Of a DNA stretch of 64,000 nucleotides, positions 59,839-64,000 are shown piece after piece; the first letter of the stretch is position 1; every line of letters starts with the position of its first letter. Made by a program: the position numbers and the translations under genes. Below the pieces are notes generated by a model. The model saw nothing but the letters and a program-made list of their open reading frames with translations. It searched no databases and was not told where the DNA came from. This DNA comes from Bryoerythrophyllum caledonicum (taxonomy: Eukaryota > Streptophyta > Bryopsida > Pottiales > Pottiaceae), in the NCBI GenBank assembly GCA_963971425.1, contig OZ020516.1, forward strand, positions 17,720,593 through 17,784,592, given 5' to 3'.

Positions 59839-60821
59839 CAGAATATACGTCACGACCTATAAAGAATAAAAGTAGTCACCACCTAATCACTCAAAAAATA
59901 TGTACTATCCATCACGACCATACAAAGAATGGAAAAATGTCCCCTATGCACTCTAAAATACCCGTTGCGACACATACAACAACAAAATTGACACCAATGT
60001 GCACACTAAACTATGCAATATCCATCACAACGTAAAAAACATGGGAAAAACGTCACTCGATTCCATTAAAATACCCATCACCGTGATATTTACCTAGAAT
60101 ATTTCACGCACTACTTCTACCTCAACAAAGCATACTTAAACCACGTCACCCTCTCGCATTAAAATACTCGTCACCTTCATAAAAACCCAATAAACGTCAC
60201 ACCCTCTCCTATTGCAATACCCAAAACAAACCCTACACCCTAAAATAGTCACTCACAATTCTAATTGCAACAAAATCATGCAATTTTGAGTGGCTAATCA
60301 TGCAAAAAACCCTAATTTCAAATTACAAAAACGTGTCAAAATGCATAGTTTTGGTGGGAAAAAATAAAAGAGAAGGTTAAGTATTACCTGATTGACGATG
60401 ATGGATGTTATGCACGTGCAAATGATTCACCTCTTGCGATCTCGAGCACTTGAGGCATTAATACTATTTGCGCAAGTTTCAGTGTGTTGTCTGTGCACAT
60501 ACGCGGTCATAGGGGGCAAGATGGATTCCACGGGAATGGCGCCAGCCAGTCGTGCAATGTTGGGAAGGCCTATGATGCTAGGAGGAGGGCAAGCTATGGG
60601 GGTCCAGGTATGTCCTGGCTTGGGGGGGTCAGGGTCCGTGGGGGAGGCGGGTACGGGGAAGCATGGGTGGGCGGGGTACGTCAACCGTGGGGAGGATCGC
60701 CGCTGTGCACCGGGCTTGGGCTGGCCTAGAGGGATGATATTGGAGCCCGTGGAAATGAGCGAGCCCACAGCTGGCTGGCTTCTTTTCGTTGGGCTCTCCC
60801 AGCAAGGAGGTTAGTTTGCCC
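59839..60821 (-). repeat. Right terminal inverted repeat of Mutator-like copy B
   Basis: Reverse complement of 53337-54613, but shorter because it holds fewer of the ~92-bp units. The GC-rich outer part is well preserved. Confidence 0.85.
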
Positions 60822-61967
60822 TCGGCATTGTAAAGGGAGCTGATTGTATTCATGTTATTTCTTCTGATTGATTGTCATCTAAATTTGTTTTTTGAAAAAC
60901 CTTAGGGTACCCCATGTTTAAAGGGCCCTGGCAAGTGCAATCGTGGAGACACCTTAACATTTTGCAACGTTAGAGTAGCATTTTGGTTATTTAAAATCAC
61001 AATTGAGTCTCAGCAACACCAAATGCTCCAATAGAGCATCTCCACCAGAAATTGGAACGACGCCTGATATATCGCAAAATGAATGAGAAAGTACTTGATT
61101 TTAGAATGTGGGTGGAGAGGGCATTAGAAAAATCACAAGTGTAGAGGATCGTCTAGAGTCTAATCCTCACAAGATTAATAATGACGCCATGTATGATTTT
61201 AATATCCACTTTACTTGGAATATTTGTAATTACATCTCTGATTTTTACAATCCTTTTGTGTAGCCTTCCTATTATCATTCATCATAGCTCTGTGAAATCA
61301 CAAGGTGATTCATACCTTGCTAGTCTTTAGATGGTTTACACACATGATCTCGACGATTTTAGTTGAAAATGACAGGAAAAGTAGAATAGTATAGTAAGAG
61401 AAAAGTCAGTTTGCAAATAATTTATACTAATCTAGACCAAGTGGGAGCTCAAATCAATATAAAAAATCGGAACCCATTTGTATATCAAGAGATATGGATG
61501 CCAAAAGCAACACAATTTCCAAAATTTCAAAACACAACTCCATCCTCAAACTTCTTTTCCAGAGAAAAAATCCTGTTGTTTCTTCCCTCAAAATTTGAGA
61601 TCCTCACATTTTAGTGGAACCAAAGGTCCGACATAAACAAGGGTAAAGTGTACCAATAAGAAAAGACAACTATAAGAAAGATGCATTTTCAGATTTCAAG
61701 GAAGGTAGCCGGAATAGAGAACTTGGCAAAGGTGGCAGTTGCGAGTGGCATATTTTACATGTAAAAGACACACAAAATTCACACGAAGAAGCATGTCAAC
61801 TCTAGCGTCGCAGAAGGAAGGACTTGAAAAGAATGAGCTAGAAAACAATAAAAAAAGTCTCTCTTCAGGTGGAGGTGATGGTGGTGGTGGAGGATGCAGT
61901 ACCATTACAGCTTCGACTCCCAACGCGTTTATTGATACAAAAACCAACATAATTTTTTATATATATT
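60822..61967. other. Spacer and 3' flank of the ELL-like gene
   Basis: A ~90-bp mini inverted-repeat element may lie at 61034-61121 (GAGCATCTCCACC and GGTGGAGAGGGCAT). Otherwise nothing recognised. A minus-strand AATAAA at 61933-61928, 35 bp past the stop of the next gene, is a plausible polyadenylation signal. Confidence 0.45.
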
Positions 61968-64000
61968 TTAGACCTGTCCCGCTTTTCCAGCTCCAAAGTT
62001 TCTCAGGTGCTGTTTGATAGTCTGCATTCAACACAAAACATCCATCAGACTACCAGTCTACAACAGATGACTTATAAAAACATCTCGAACTTAAAGAGAA
62101 CTGAAAGATCAGCTATTTTTTATCTGCTGATTATTCAGAGTGAGGAAAGAGTAGTGAATCGAAGTAGAGGGGGTATCTTTGGGTGACTTGACAAATCAAT
62201 TTGGCTTAAGGTGTAACAAAGGATGTGATAACGGACCTGAAGTTCTTCATGTAAGATGTCAAAGGTCTTCTGCATGCGTCTGAATTCCTGCATCATAAGG
62301 AAATGCCGAACTACGAATAAGTATTCTTCAGCTTATGCTTGTGACTCATAAAAATATAGACACGAATTATAGAAGTGACAGGAAATTATAAACCAGCGTC
62401 CAGTACGTGTTGTGAAACACTGTCTCACCTTCCTGATTGCGTGATATTCTCTCCGCACTTTAGTGCTGATCTGTTGCTTATCGGAGAAATTCGTTGCTTG
62501 GAGCAATTCTCGCTTGAACACACTAAAATGCCCCCTGCAGGTATAAGAAACACACTCAGTGAGTCACAACTAGGTCAATAACCCAACTCAGGAAAGGGGA
62601 AATTACTAGGGCACGAGTGACGACCTCTCACAATTTTTTTTAACAAATCTCACACCGAGAAATGGAATAAGGTGGTGTTTTCTACAATGTGATTTCAGAA
62701 CTGGTAGATGCGGTTTTCAGCTGCAACTGTGAAAACCCCAAGAATGCAGAATTCTGTGCTACGAAGCCCAGGATACTAACCCGTTTTTATCCAGGTCGTT
62801 GTAGAGGCGACAATATACCGGATACTTCGTGTTATATTCCTTCCGATATGCTTCCACCCTGCAACGAATAGGATGACATTAGTGACTACAGATGATTTCT
62901 TGGGACACGTTCAGGTCATTGAACTGCTCAACAATTGTAGGAACACTACAAACCATGTGAGATTTCAAAGAAAGCGGCAAAACCTAGGAACAGCAGAGAA
63001 CATATAGGAAACGAAAATTACTGAAGATAGCGTGGTGACCATGATTCGTTCAAATTGCAAAGCAACACCTAACCAAAAGGATAACAACTTACTCTTCATA
63101 GGACCTGATAGGTCCCCGCAGATCTGGAGAGTCCTTCTCATACTTAGCAAAATATGCCTTCCCAGAAACTTCTTCAGGGCTTGATGAAGACTTCAGACGT
63201 TTGCCGTTACTCAACCCTGGATCAGATTGGAGGCTATCCTTCCTCCTATCGCCTCCGGGTCCAAGCAAACCAGCACCATTCTTCGCTTTCCAGTCATGGC
63301 CCTTTGGAGGTTCCATGCCATCCTTAGCAGAAGACTTCTGACCTTTACCCAATGGTCTCTGTTTACGGCCATTCTCTCCACTAGGTGCTTTTGCACTAGG
63401 ACCTGCCAAGTTACCCGGTGTTTCTAAAGAGCCTCCTCTCCCTGACTCAGAATTTTGCGGCTTGAATCCTAGATCAGGGCTCACCTGTTTCTTCTCTGTC
63501 GGCCTTGCAGCGCCAGAGTCTCGGTTGAGGGATGGTGAAGGTGCAACAGGAGCAATAGAGGGTTTCTTGTACACTCTAGGAGGTTCACTGCTACCCTCAT
63601 CCAATTGCCGTTTAACACCCCGAGACTCCATTGGCCTCTCAAAGGTATCATTTGAAGCCCTGCCGTTGCGACTTGAGCCACCCTCCGGTCTCTCTTCTAC
63701 TTGGCTGGAAGATAAAGGTTTTCCTGAACCAGTACCAGCACGATTGCCAACACCTTGATCAATCTTCTGGAGCTCCTTCTGGGCAATCTGGGCAAGCTTC
63801 TGAGCGTTGGAAGTTGCAGGTGAGGGTTTTCTTATGTCGCCAGCAGCCTTCGCAGGAGAAGGCTTCCTAAAGTCCCCAACTGCCTTTACAGGAGATGGCT
63901 TTCTCAAGTCACCAGTCGCAGTACTGGGAGATGGTCTCCGGAAATCTGAGCCTGGTTTGATAGGAGACGGTCTTTTACTGAAGTCCCCGGCCGCTTTTGC
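61968..64000 (-). CDS. ELL-type occludin-homology protein (3' part)
   Basis: Five exons on the minus strand, the first open at the window end: >64000-63093, 62858-62781, 62534-62429, 62287-62237, 62021-61968. All junctions keep frame with GT-AG introns. The visible N-terminal part is low-complexity, with four or more repeats of a ~15-residue unit containing (R/K)KPSP and GD(F/I/L). A basic, Ser/Pro/Gly-rich linker follows. The C-terminal ~110 residues match the occludin/ELL domain: AYFAKYEKDSPDLRGPIRSY, then YRKEYNTKYPVYCRLYNDLD, then FDILHEELQTIKQHL. In animals this domain lies at the C-terminus of the RNA polymerase II elongation factor ELL. A nuclear role in transcription elongation is inferred from that family. 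The stop follows KAGQV. The upstream part lies outside the window. Confidence 0.82.

Larger units (their letters stand above)
53337..60821. mobile_element. Mutator-like element, copy B, both ends present
   Basis: About 7.5 kb between inverted tips GGGCAAACTAAC (53337) and GTTAGTTTGCCC (ends 60821). Contains a forward transposase remnant and a convergent second-gene remnant. A clear 9-bp target duplication was not found, and the tips may extend a few bases further (53331 and 60827). Copy A (1-10040) shares the internal structure. Confidence 0.85.

Noticed and set aside
63089..63907. SPT2-like chromatin protein as a single-exon gene ending at 63089
   Set aside because: The apparent stop is a GTAAGT splice donor (exon ends 63093). 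Downstream exons complete an occludin/ELL domain, and the charged repeats alone do not identify SPT2.

Overview
The window looks like nuclear DNA from a streptophyte plant, probably a non-seed land plant or a relative. It carries a plant-type CPP/TSO1 gene with the conserved plant motifs, an ATL-type RING-H2 gene and an F-box/kelch relic. Genes are split by short GT-AG introns (about 80-320 bp) and have GC-richer exons inside AT-rich, repeat-filled DNA. The species cannot be named from sequence alone. No rRNA, tRNA gene or CRISPR array was seen.

Layout. 1-10040 is a decayed Mutator-like element (copy A, left end outside the window). An apparently intact Tc1-type transposon (486-3263) and a 918-bp Harbinger-type MITE (8247-9164) are nested in it. 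10074-18360 is nested small transposons: TTAA-flanked piggyBac-type MITEs, tRNA-derived SINEs and Harbinger-like MITEs. 19054-24365 (+) is a complete 12-exon CPP (CXC-domain) gene whose exons I joined by hand with a consistent frame. 25430-28026 is again MITE and SINE. 29316-30590 (-) is a frameshifted F-box/kelch pseudogene. 32544-39090 is a TTAA-flanked insertion that carries an intact, one-intron piggyBac transposase gene (33397-35968) and a 200-base assembly gap. 40188-41478 (-) is a two-exon ATL-type E3 ubiquitin ligase with tandem repeats across its 5' flank. 42809-53145 is almost entirely small DNA transposons (TTAA-flanked, Harbinger-like, CACTA-like). 53337-60821 is a second, unbroken copy (B) of the Mutator-like element with ~1-kb terminal inverted repeats. 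61968 to the window end (-) is the 3' part of a gene for an ELL-type (occludin-homology) elongation-factor-like protein.

How it fits together. The host genes (CPP, ATL, ELL-like, F-box relic) look functionally unrelated to one another. The striking content is the transposon community. An intact piggyBac transposase sits among at least nine short elements sharing its expected TTAA target and CCCCTAAAG-like tips. An intact DD34E Tc1 element has unusually long inverted repeats built from three direct repeats. The Mutator-like family carries two convergent genes, a transposase and an unrecognised acidic-tailed partner, between long inverted repeats. No LTR-retrotransposon coding region was seen. 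I found no evidence for a wholly new defence or metabolic system; the novelty is in transposon structure.
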